Of a stretch of DNA of 64,000 nucleotides, positions 23,016 to 32,712 are shown one piece after another. The notes beneath the pieces were generated by a model, which saw nothing but the letters and a program-made list of their open reading frames with translations, made no database searches and was not told the DNA's origin. This DNA comes from Artocarpus heterophyllus. Its lineage: Eukaryota; Streptophyta; Magnoliopsida; Rosales; Moraceae. A program made the position numbers and the translations under genes. The DNA is taken from positions 18,251,460-18,315,459 of the forward strand of contig CM046341.1 of NCBI GenBank assembly GCA_025403435.1, read 5' to 3'. Each line of letters starts with the position of its first letter. The first letter of the stretch is position 1.

Positions 23016-24979
23016 CACTACAATAAATTCGAGATTATACGACCTTCATTTAACAACCGTTTCTCAAAAACCATCGTGATAAGGGAAAAAAATGCAATGA
23101 GTTACATTTGTTAAGACAAAAACTGTCGTGGTATGGACGACGTCTACCACGAAGGTTTTTAGCATCTACCACGACGATTTTTTAAAAACCGTCGTGGTAG
23201 AAGCAGTAAATACCATGCTAGTTTTTTTAAAACCCCTTTTCTCACCTCTACAATCAGAGAAAAATCAAAAACTTACCTCTCAAAAACAAACATAGATTCG
23301 TCCAAAACAGCCACCGCCGTCCATTTTTGCCTCCACACTCCTTAATCTCATTCCAAATTGTAAGTTTTTGTTAGAAATTCATAAATTGTTGTTGATTTTG
23401 TTGTTTAATTAGTGATTATTGTTTTGTGGATCACAGGTATGATCTATTTGTTTTATCATGGGTATGTGTAATTTGTTTTATGATGGATGAATTTTTTTTT
23501 ATGATTAGAATATATATGGTGGGTATGTATATAATTTATGAATTTAATTTTAATTGAGTATTTGCTATTTATTATTTCAATTTAGGACTTGTGAAATGGA
23601 TAGGAAATGGATGTAGGATTTTCAATTGTCTAGAGAATATGTGAATAGTATGGAAGAGTTCTTGGATTTTGCCAAAAGTCATGCCAATTGTGATAAAATT
23701 CGGTGTCCTTGTGTTCAATATGGAAACCATAGATTGCATCAAACACCAATTGTTAGAGGACATTTATTTCAAAATGGAATTATAAGTAATTATCAAATGT
23801 GGCATTTTCATGGTGAGTCTAATTTCAATCCAACTTTAGTAAGTAAAGAAAAGAAAGCTATTGTGGAGGATAATATGGATAATCACGACAATATGGTTGA
23901 CATGATCAATGATTTGGAAGAAAACTTCATGCACTGTGTCGATTTATTTGAGACAATGATGAATGATGCCGACACACCCATGTTTGAGGGGTGTATCAAT
24001 TTCACCAAATTTTCTAGTTTAGTTGGATTATAGAATTTGAAAGCGTCAGGTGGGTGGTCAAATTCTAGTTTCACAAAGCTTTTGGAATTTTTAAGAAGGC
24101 TTCTACCAGAGGGTAATAAATTACCAACTAGTATGTATGAAGCTAAGAAGACTTTGAGCACTTTGGGAATGGAGTATGAGAGAATTCATGCTTGTGCAAT
24201 GATTGTGTTCTTTATAGGAATGAGTATGAGGACGAGAATTATTGTCTAGTTTGTCAACAAGCAAGGTGGAAGAAAGAAAAGGAGCCAAAAGACGATATGA
24301 ATGGAATACCAAAAAAAGTGTTATGGTACATTCTACTGGTACCACGTTTGAGGCATTTATTTGGAAACTCAGAACATGCCAAGATTTTGGCATGGCATCA
24401 TGAGAAACGGGTTAACGATGGTATGCTTAGACACTCGGCGGATTCACCACAATGGAAGACTTTTGAAGCCGATCATCTTGACTTTTGTGTGGATCTAAGA
24501 AATATACATTTCGCCTTGTCGATGGATGGAATGAGTCCACATGATAACATGAGTAGTAGGCAAAGCACTTAGCCCGTAATACTCGTTAACTACAATCTCC
24601 CTCCAAAGATGTGCATGAAGTGAAAGTTTTTAATGTTATCTTTATTGATTTTGGGTCCTCACCAACCAGGCAGTGACATTGATGTATACTCGGCACCGTT
24701 AATCGATGACCTAAAAAACTTATGAGAAAATAGAGTCGAAGTTAGAGATGCTTACTGAGAAGAGACGTTCACAGTCTATGCAATATTGATAAGGACCATT
24801 AACGACTTCCTTGAATATGGCAATTTATCCGGTAATTCGGTGAAGAGTTCTATTGGTTGTCCTATTTGTATGATTGAAATGTCTCACAAATAGTTAAAGA
24901 ATGGTTAGAAAACCATTTTTCTTGGTCATAAAAGATGATTGCCAAGAGATCATTGTGAAATTTACAGTCCGTAGTAGTG
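23016..24979 (+). mobile_element. CACTA-1: small CACTA (En/Spm) DNA transposon inside gypsy-2
   Basis: The left end is CACTACAATAAATTC at 23016 and the right end is ...TAGTAGTG at 24979. The 3-bp target duplication TCA is perfect (23013-23015 and 24980-24982). Removing it restores the gypsy-2 frame across VHI-IDWK. Subterminal repeats of the ACCGTCGTGGTA type occur in both orientations at about 23050-23205. At 1964 bp it is far shorter than autonomous CACTA elements, so it is an internally deleted copy. Confidence 0.93.
23596..24955 (+). pseudogene. CACTA-1 TNP2-like transposase remnant
   Basis: The ATG at 23596 opens a transposase-associated N-terminal domain (SREYVNSMEEFLDFA, then RCPCVQYGNH). 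After a TAG at the seventh codon the reading is open to 24033. Further TNP2-type pieces appear in changing frames: YEAKKTLSTLG (24139), a HHEKR and DGMLRHSADSPQWK block (about 24390-24460), and TINDFLEYG with CPICM (about 24790-24890). The C-terminal half is absent. In CACTA elements TNP2 is the transposase that cuts at the ends; this copy cannot make it. Confidence 0.85.
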
Positions 24980-25167
24980 TCATTGATTGGAAGATAATAA
25001 GTTTACGACGTCGTGACATACCACTGGTAAAAGTCGTGTGGCAACACCACGGAGTTGATGAGGCAACCTGGGAATTAGAATCGACAAAGCGAGAATTATA
25101 CCTGTATTTATTTTGCTTTTGAGATTATTTCTAATTTCAAGGACAAAATTCCTTTTAGGGGAAGAGC

Positions 25168-27453
25168 TGTAACACCTAGGAATCAATTTAGTATACTTAG
25201 TGTGTAAAATGGTGAATTAGTTTGCCTTATTGTAATTTGAACTTAATCTAATTATTTTGTGGTATTTTCTAATTTATTTGACTTTTAATTATTTCTATGA
25301 GTTGTTTTAAATTTTGGAACAAAACAAATTGTCAAATTCCAAACAAGTCATTTAATGCCAAAAAACTTCGACAAATCTGGAACTGCCTCACCAAAACCAT
25401 GTGCTAGACATAGTTTTCTTCCCCTGAAGCTACTTAGCCCCTCCTCTATTTATTCCTTCACTCTTTCTTTCACTCTCATTCTCTCATCTTTCTCACTTTT
25501 TCTCAGTGCCCTCTCTCCCTCTTCTACTACCAATTTTTTCACCACCAACCGAAGGCCAAAGGACAAGCATTTGAAGCCACAAAGCCACTTTAATCAACTC
25601 AAAGAGTTCAAATTTGGGATTAGCTCTCTCTTTCTCAAAGTTTCAGAACTTTATTTTCAAAATTTTCAATTTTCCTTGGATATTGAAATCCGATCTTCCT
25701 TGAGCTCAAATAATGTTCAATTTGAGTTGTAGAATCTGTTTTATAGTGAATCTAAACTTTATTTAAGCTAAAATCAACTTAACCAAGTTTTTACCTTTTT
25801 CTTGGATTTTCAAATAAATGATGAAATTGAGTTTAAATTTGAGGATTTTGTTCTAAATGGGTTTAGAATTGTTTCCTAGTAATTTCTACATGATTTTTGG
25901 GTTGAAATTGGCCAAAAACATGTTGAATCAAGCTTAGAAAGCTCGGGGAGGCCGAGGCTTGAAATTTGGAATTTTCAAGATTTTGATAAATCAGCAAGCT
26001 GACTTAAGCTTTGGTAGGCCTGATACATAAGTTCGGCAGGCCGGACTCATTTCTTCGACAGGCTAGACTCAAGTTGTTTGGTAGGCCGGACTCGGGTGGC
26101 CGGTAGGCCGAACTTCAGAAGTTCAGCAGGCCAGACCAGGGGAATTAGGAGCCTAACCAGGCTATATAAAAATGGCTACTTTTCATTGATTTTCACCGTT
26201 TAAAACATAAATGAAGATTTTGACCTTGCGATATGATTTCATAAACATTAAAGGCACACTAAGGCACCATAAGATAACATAGCATAGTAGAATACTTTAA
26301 GTTGGATATTGACAAATTTAGTTCATATCTAAGGCTGTTCGTGGTTCCAAAGAACTGACGTATAGCGGGCTAAGACTGCGGTGTTAGTGTTCTCATAATA
26401 GATAACGAGGTAGGACTCTAGACTCTTTTCTTTGTTAGTCATGATTTTAAAAGATTTTGTCATAAAATGTTTTTCTGACGTATAGCGTGCAGGGACTACG
26501 GTGTTAGTGCTCTCTTACTATATTATGAGGTAGGACTCTAGACCATCTTTCTTTGTTAGCCATGATTTTAAAAGAGTTTTGGCCATGAAATGTTTTTCTA
26601 AAAAATGTTTTAAGGAATGATTGAGATAAATTAATTCAGTTATTTCAGTAAATGCTGGATAATAAAATGATCATAATGAGTGGAATAATGAATGTAAAAG
26701 AGAAAGACTTGGTAAAATGAGACTTGAATAATAAAATAGTACCAAACAAGTCAGAAACGCCGTTCGGAATTATATGCTAGGGCATGATGCCATATTCAGA
26801 GATCGGGTCGTGTAGAGAGCGACCTTAGGGGCAGGTCCTGAAATCCAGCTAAGCCATTACGGTGATGATTCTATTGGCTTTGCTTAATATAGAATGATAA
26901 GATTAGTTTTAGATAAATGTTGTACCAAAATGATACGTATGAAGTTAAGGAATTTTATTTATTGTATTTTATATTTTTGTGCTTATGAAAGATTTTATAT
27001 TGAAATTAATGTTTTCAAAGCTCAAGTACTACTGAGCCTTTTGTTCACAGTTTTATTGTTTTAAAATTCCACCCCTCTAGATGGGTTGCAGCATAAAGTT
27101 GATTGGGACACTGTAGATCAAACGCGTGGACCGTAGGATTTTTCAATTAGGTTATTTGTTTGTTTAACCAAGGCAAGTAATATTTTAATCGTTTTTCTTT
27201 TGGATTGGACTGTAGCTATATTTTATTTATGTCGATACTATACGTGTGTACAAATATGGGCCCGACACGGCCCGACGCGTATCAATTAGTTTTATTATTT
27301 TAGCTACTTTAATTTAGGAGTGATTATTTAGAAGTTTTAAATTTATCATGTTTGTTCAATAACACTGATAATTTATTTAACAAATTTAATAAAAATTTAG
27401 TTTAATTAATTTAACTAATCCGGCATATTACCACTCGGATCAGGTTCATGGCA
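25168..27453 (+). repeat. Gypsy-2 3' LTR with internal duplication
   Basis: Starts TGTAACACCTAGG and ends near CATGGCA. It keeps better preserved GC units than the 5' LTR (about 25990-26160: TTCGGCAGGCCGGACTC and GGCCGGTAGGCCGAAC). A 120-bp block at 26355-26474, starting CTGACGTATAGCG, is repeated in tandem at 26475-26594. The 5' LTR has one copy. Confidence 0.9.
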
Positions 27454-28065
27454 CATACGGCCAATAAGCAGTTGACAACCATTATCATCATTATTATTAT
27501 TATTATAATCTCACTGATATAACTAAAAGCTGCTAAGGTGGGCCACATACAAATTTTTCCAAGGTTACTTTAGCGCCCCAATTACTGCCACATAATGGAT
27601 GAAAACAAAGTCCCGCGCATATAATATGTGTATATATATATACACACACACAGACGCACACACAAATCCAAGCCGCCTCATCTCCAACACTAGCATGTAA
27701 TTGCATCTTAGAAAAGCGACGCTCCACTAAACAAAAGCAGTCAAAGATAACAAACAATATGAAGAAGATTTCTCTGCGATACGATTAGCAATATTATAGA
27801 GTTTCTCCTCGACCTAACAAAAGCAAATAATTAATTAACTATTTGGTATATATCTTTTTTGCTGGAAAAGATTCGTCATAGGGGATTCTCTACAATATGT
27901 TCATCTAATTTCTTATTCTATTTATAACGTGGATAATTTTGCTATTAGTATAATCCTGACATGGAGCTTCTTATCCCCTACGGTACTTCAGCAACCAAAT
28001 TTAAAACGTTGAAAGGATATTTTATAATCTATAGTTAATAATTTGGAAATGATCTGTCCCCCTCT
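27454..28065. other. Intergenic stretch, no gene recognised
   Basis: AT-rich sequence with short microsatellites: ATT repeats near 27485-27506 and TA then CA repeats at about 27620-27665. The short open frame over the CA repeat reads as alternating C and V and is a repeat artefact. Confidence 0.6.
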
Positions 28066-28600
28066 TTTCTTCTAATCTCAAATTTGTGCATCCTTCACAA
28101 AAGATCCCTTTAGTAAGAATTTTTTTGTTTAGTTTTTGTAGATTTAAATTATTTTTTCAATTTTAGTATTCTAAATAGTGTTTGAATAATTCTCTTATCA
28201 CAAATCATTTGAAAAGTTTAATAGGGCTTTTGGCATGGTGGTGAGAACCATTAGTTAAAACTATTTTTATGTAACATGTGAGAGATGTACACTATAACAA
28301 CTTTTTTCTGTTTACTGTAACATGTGAGAGCTTTACGTTGTTCATAACTGAGTTCGTGGTGTAAACTACCCTTAGCCAAACACACGTTAAAATAGTATCT
28401 AATTGACTTTTACACACTTTTCTTTAGATGAGTCATAATATAATTGGTGGAAATGCCATTTGATACAGCAAAAACTAGATAGAGAATTTGAGTCCCTTTT
28501 TAATGGTTTTGTTGTCGAATTTATATAGCTTTCCGACTTTAAATATATATATATATATAAATATATAGATATATATAGCTTTCCCAGATCGAGATCTTGA
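28066..28600. repeat. Host segment duplicated from 16484-16822 (copy B)
   Basis: Same orientation as copy A, with matching sequence on both sides of an extra ~175-bp block (28214-28390). The right part has TA repeats (28541-28578). The copies suggest a local duplication near the sulfotransferase before or after the gypsies arrived. Confidence 0.8.
28214..28390. mobile_element. MITE-like insertion in copy B
   Basis: Present in copy B and absent from copy A at the same point, which defines the insertion. The ends are GGGCTTTTGGCATGG and, inverted, GTTTGGCTAAGGGTAG, an imperfect terminal inverted repeat with the TTTGGC core common in hAT-type MITEs. Flanking TTTAATA and TTAAAAT look like a worn 7-8 bp duplication. 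GTAACATGTGAGAG occurs twice inside. No coding capacity. Confidence 0.6.
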
Positions 28601-29297
28601 TTTGTATAGGTGGGAAAAGTTCAATAGAGACTCATTTGTTATCTTATCAATAAGAAAATTACCTACACAAAAGAAAAAGATCTTTTATGTGGAGTAAAAA
28701 GGAAAAGAAAATGTACAAAAAAATCCTTCGTTTTTTTTTTGAAATAATCCGTATCATTTACTAGAAAGAGTGGTTTAATCACTATTTTATTTGCACAATT
28801 GCATGTCAAAGTCTAGCTAGAAATTCAAGTCTGGCTTTGCCTTGAGGTAATTCAGACCCCCAACCCCAAAGTTCAATAAAGGCTGAGATAGACAGTTTAG
28901 CAAATTTTTCTGAATTTGGAGTAAAGGGATTGGAACTATATAGTACAGTGTGAATTTAGTATTAGGTTGTGCTTGGAACCATGATGGTTTAGTAATAAAA
29001 ATTAAAATAAGCAATATGTCACCATGGTTTTATAAAAATAGCGTTGTCAATGAACATTGACATAAAATTTTACATGAAGATTTTGACATTCCACTTCGCA
29101 AAACTCTAAAAGGAATAGGCAATGCTTGAATTAAATAAAATTCAAAATATTAAGTATATGCTAAAGTCGTTCAACACGTTCTACACAAAATGAAATCACA
29201 AAACAAGGAAAATTACAAAAAGATCATTAGAAACATAGCAAAATACAAATTACCATTTGAGGCGCTTTTCTCTCAGCCTGTAAATTGAAATGAAAAT
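28601..29297. other. 3' flank of the sulfotransferase gene
   Basis: AT-rich, no other gene seen. The minus-strand 3' UTR of the sulfotransferase must lie in the right part; the exact polyadenylation site is not visible. Confidence 0.5.
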
Positions 29298-30242
29298 CTA
29301 CCTAGATCTTTTGAATGTCAAACCGGAACCACAGAGTTTTTCTTCAAGTACTTTTTCTATTGAGTCTACCATGGACGGACTAAGATGATTGACCCAATCA
29401 CCTACTTCACCTTTTCGAAAGTGGCTTGCATTTTCAAGGAATGGAAAGAACTTTCCTTTTTTGTTCACTTCCAGATCCTTCAAATTCTTGAAGCTACATA
29501 GCTCCAATATTTGTTCAACGACTCCTTTCCTTTCTTCCACTTCCGAAAAAGGAAAACCAAGGAAATCGGCAAGCTTTTTCAATTGAGGCACAGGGTCTTC
29601 CTTAACATCCTCGTACTTCAAAAACAACACCTTTTCAGGCTTCTCCAAGCTCTCCATCCAATACTCTAACATATGGTTCCAGAATGGCCCATATAGATGC
29701 TCCCCTTTGCAAAACTTTTTGACATACTCCTCTATATTCAACGTTGCCTCCGCTTGATGCTTGGCAAAATGCCAAAGTGATACAATCACATCAAGAGAGT
29801 TTCGACAAATGTACACGATTCGACATGAACTGGAACACTTGATTGAATCTGGCAACGACGTGTAGGGAATGTGCGTGGAAAATAGCCGTGGGGAAGGGAT
29901 GCCACTTAGATCCGGAGGCGTAGCATTGGCATAGAGCGTGAACTCTAAAAAGGGCACAAGTTGATGAGGGTATGTGGTGAGCAAGGAAGTTTTAGAGGGC
30001 ATGTCACGGTTGACGATGGAAAACACAAGGGCTTTGAGCCAGGTGGTTCCTGCCTTAGGGAATGAGGCTAGAATGATGTCTTGGTCGTGAGCTTGGAAGT
30101 GCCGCTGACAGCGGACAACACCAGGAAAAAGTCTGGGGGGATACCAAAAACCCTGGTATAGGTAGATGCCAGATTTTAAAAGACCGTTAGCTTTAGGAAG
30201 CTGGGAAAGAAGTACTTCCTCTCCATCTCCTATGGAATTCAT
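29298..30242 (-). CDS. Cytosolic sulfotransferase (plant SOT family), single exon
   Basis: A complete 314-residue frame, the usual length for plant cytosolic sulfotransferases, which move sulfate from PAPS to hydroxyl groups of small molecules. FPKAGTTWLKAL (61-72) is the 5'-phosphosulfate loop; many relatives have S where this has A. STHIP (122-126) holds the catalytic His124. RNSLDVIVSLWHF (147-159) is the 3'-phosphate site. YGPFWNHMLEYW (184-195) follows. FRKGEVGDW (275-283) is the C-terminal PAPS motif. There is no signal peptide or membrane segment, so it is probably cytosolic. There are no introns, as is common in the family. A TATA box lies about 50 bp before the ATG. No stop or frameshift is seen, unlike every other long frame here. 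Flavonoid, brassinosteroid, hydroxyjasmonate or other substrates cannot be told apart from sequence. Confidence 0.95.
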   Translation of the reverse strand: MNSIGDGEEVLLSQLPKANGLLKSGIYLYQGFWYPPRLFPGVVRCQRHFQAHDQDIILASFPKAGTTWLKALVFSIVNRDMPSKTSLLTTYPHQLVPFLEFTLYANATPPDLSGIPSPRLFSTHIPYTSLPDSIKCSSSCRIVYICRNSLDVIVSLWHFAKHQAEATLNIEEYVKKFCKGEHLYGPFWNHMLEYWMESLEKPEKVLFLKYEDVKEDPVPQLKKLADFLGFPFSEVEERKGVVEQILELCSFKNLKDLEVNKKGKFFPFLENASHFRKGEVGDWVNHLSPSMVDSIEKVLEEKLCGSGLTFKRSR

Positions 30243-30290
30243 AATATAGTACTGTATGAATTCTTGTAATTAGATCACTAGGGTCTAAGA

Positions 30291-30300
30291 CTATATATAG
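30291..30300 (-). promoter_or_regulatory. TATA box of the sulfotransferase gene
   Basis: CTATATATAG (its own reverse complement) lies 49-58 bases before the ATG at 30242, leaving a short 5' UTR of about 20-25 bases. Confidence 0.7.
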
Positions 30301-30608
30301 ATCCCAGCTTGCTGATATTTAACACTAGTATTTCATTTGGCATCTAATTACCAAAGAATCGTTCCACCAGATAAAAGCCATTATTATATGTATATGTAAC
30401 CTGTCAGAGACAAGTCTGAAGCGTCAAGAATAGTGTATTGTATTTAGAAGGTGCATGGTAATTTACGGACCCCCTGTCCATCTAAGAAAGCAATCAAAGT
30501 TCAGATCTGATATATCCTAAAAAAAGGAACAATTAATATGGACTCCAATGCAATTAGTTATTAGTCAACGAAAGCAAGCGAATTAATGAACAGTTTTCAA
30601 TTATCAAT

Positions 30609-30640
<32 letters not shown>

Positions 30641-30839
30641 GCCCAAAAAGATTCGTCCAAAGTCCCCACTGTAAAAGCCATGGTTTTAATTGAAAAGATT
30701 TCAAAAATTTTAGGCAAATTTAAAATTTTTAATATCTTTCGGTAGAAAAAATAAAAATTAAAAAAAATTAAAATTATTATTACTTTAAGATTGTTTTTCA
30801 AACAAAAAAAAAAAAAAAAAAAAGAAGAAGAAGAAGAGA
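30301..30839. other. Sulfotransferase upstream region
   Basis: No gene seen. Contains an AT microsatellite at 30609-30634 and an A-run followed by GAA repeats at about 30801-30837. Probably holds the distal promoter of the sulfotransferase. Confidence 0.5.
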
Positions 30840-31274
30840 CCTAAATAAATCAGGCCTCCTCTTCCCAAAATTCCCCACGTGCCCCCACCCGCCTGATTCG
30901 CTCTTTCTTTTCCTTTTTTATTCTCTTCTTTCTTTTCTTTTTCCTTTTCTTCCCATGCGAACACAGAGAATGCCCACGTCCCTACTCTCCTCGTCTGACC
31001 GATCTCCGGCCGCCACCCGCTGCATGCACCGGCAGATCGAAAAGGAGCGACACCACCTGGAAACCTCGACGCCGAAGTATTGTCGTCCGACTTGCCGCTG
31101 GCCGCCCAGAATGGGACAAAATCCCCACCTCTTTTGAACTTCCAAAGCCGACTCCGACATCATCCAGCCACATTTCTCCGGCCCATTTGCACCATCATAA
31201 TTCTCTCATCGAGGAGAGCAAAGCCCACCCTTTTTCTGCCCCGATTGTCGCCGGAAAATTCTGGGCCTACGTCT
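30840..31274. other. GC-rich segment of unknown origin
   Basis: Markedly more GC-rich than its surroundings, with a CACGTG box near 30876 and a pyrimidine-rich tract (30895-30950). Open frames of 60-81 residues exist in four frames, but none resembles a known protein and none is clearly favoured. It may be a 5' UTR or gene fragment carried by a transposon, since it abuts the LINE-linked segment at 31275. Confidence 0.4.
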
Positions 31275-32035
31275 CATTTATCAAATAAAAATCATTAATA
31301 CGAAGGAAGGTCAAATTTTATATGAAGGGTACATTGACCTGTTTTTCTATAGTTTAGGGGTATTTTGTCCAATTTTATAAGATGGAAGGACAAAATAACA
31401 TATAATACATAGTTCAAGGGGATTTATGAAAATTATCCAAACAATAACAATAACAACAAAATATGAGTCAGAGATGTTGTTATACATTGTGAAAAATGAT
31501 TTTAGAGAGAGGTGCTCTTCCTTCTCTTTCGACTGCTAGGAATCGTTTGGAAAGAAAACAATCTTTGATGATTATATTTATTCATGGTTGATCATGACTT
31601 AGTAAATAGGTACTCTCATCTTATTTGATTTACTATTTGACAATTTTTAGGATCCGGGCAAGAGTATCTGTGGTCGTTGAGAAGATGATCATTGATTTTC
31701 CATGTGGCGGGTGTGATTAAAAAATTCACCTTACCTTGTAGCTTGGGAGCAAGTATGCATACCAAAGGATAAATGAGGTTTAGCATTTGGTAATTTGGTC
31801 CTTCATAAGAAGGTGCTCCTTTTTCGAGGGAGCAAAATACATTATGGAGCAGCGTGATTGAAGAAAATATGGCTGCAAGTCTGGTGGTTAGGAGACTGGT
31901 GATGCTGCAAGGGTGACCTATAATGGAAGACCATTAAGTCACTATATGGGGAGTTCGATGCACCTAGTATGTGTAAAGTGGGGGATGGGAGGAGGTAAGA
32001 TTTTGGGAGGATGTGTGGTTGTCTTCCGAAACGCT
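31275..32035 (+). mobile_element. LINE-derived segment, copy 1
   Basis: 31440-32035 matches the reverse complement of 44255-44880. It encodes pieces typical of the C-terminal part of plant L1 reverse transcriptase: AWEQVCIPKD-like, FGNLVLHKK-like and VRFWEDVWLSSE (about 31995-32030). The left 165 bases (31275-31440) are noncoding but also shared with copy 2, up to an AACAATAAC repeat. It ends abruptly in copia-2 leader sequence at about 32036. Confidence 0.75.
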
Positions 32036-32496
32036 ATAATCATGCTATACGTATAAATTATGTGATCTTGATCTCTGTTATGTTTGAATTAAATTTTATA
32101 GAGAATTAGCACTATAGGGTTTCTATATATTTATATGTTGTCATGGATTATATGGTAAATGTTTATTAATTAATTTATTTAATTATTAATTAATTATCCC
32201 GGTTATGGTTCCTTAGAGGTTAGAATATTTATCTAGGTTTTTCATGTAATTAGATGGCAGACTATCATCTCCGTTTAGGAATTATTATTTAATTTTAAAT
32301 TTGTAAGAATTTTGTAATTAAATAATCATTCGAAGAAGACGGATTGAGAAGACGGACGTAGAAGACGGATCTAGAAGATGAATGATGGTGTTCCCAGATA
32401 TTTCTTAAGTCTCTAATTTTATGTTTTTGAATTGTTGAAAATCAAATTAATAAATTGCACCAAAATTGTATTTTTCTGGAAAAGGGTGATCTCTAC

Positions 32497-32712
32497 TCGG
32501 TCGGCATGCCGAACCTCCAATTCGGCGGGCGGATGGTCATAGGATCGGCAAGCCATCTACGGGGGGTAGAAATCTAGTGTCTTTGGTAGCAGACCGAAGT
32601 TTTGGTTTAGCAGGCCGAACAATCATGCATCGGCAGGCCGATCTGTAAAGATCGGTAGGCTAGTGGGTCATGACTAATAGGCGATTATATAGATCAGTTT
32701 GCTGGCAGAGAG
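32497..32712 (+). repeat. Copia-2 leader array, decayed TCGGCAGGCC units
   Basis: The counterpart of 3113-3316. Units such as GTCGGCATGCCGAAC, TTCGGCGGGCGGA, ATCGGCAAGCC, CATCGGCAGGCCGAT and ATCGGTAGGC are recognisable at similar spacing, with many transitions. Confidence 0.75.

Larger units (their letters stand above)
19504..25122 (+). pseudogene. Gypsy-2 gag-pol, internally deleted and interrupted
   Basis: Gag begins near MTPRCRLGVV at 19504 and decays quickly through stops and frameshifts to about 20235. It then joins directly to the RT lead-in (PVVDEFDDVFP, about 20262). Roughly 1 kb that holds the knuckle and protease in gypsy-1 is missing. RT has FIDDIL (about 20819), RNase H remnants follow (YMDASR near 21258), then integrase (CX2C near 22026; MDFLTSLL; HPQTDG near 22392). 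CACTA-1 interrupts at 23016-24979. The tail IDWKIISLRRRDIP to the stop at 25120 resumes exactly where gypsy-1 has IDRKVISLRRHEIP. The protein is clearly dead. Confidence 0.9.
17247..27453 (+). mobile_element. Gypsy-2: Ty3-gypsy element related to gypsy-1, split by CACTA-1
   Basis: LTRs 17247-19398 (2152 bp) and 25168-27453 (about 2286 bp) start TGTAACACC. The primer site AATTGGTATCACAACC follows the 5' LTR at 19399, and a purine-rich tract (TTTTAGGGGAAGAGC) precedes the 3' LTR. Flanks TATAC (17242-17246) and CATAC (27454-27458) are a probable 5-bp duplication with one change. The internal part encodes a gypsy-1-like polyprotein but lacks the zinc knuckle and protease. The LTRs are longer than those of gypsy-1 because they contain a ~150-bp GC-rich unit array. 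Confidence 0.9.

Noticed and set aside
27533..27757. 74-residue minus-strand frame
   Set aside because: The centre is a CA/TA microsatellite (alternating C and V), with no other support.
29389..29586. Plus-strand frame within the sulfotransferase
   Set aside because: Shadow of the intact minus-strand gene.
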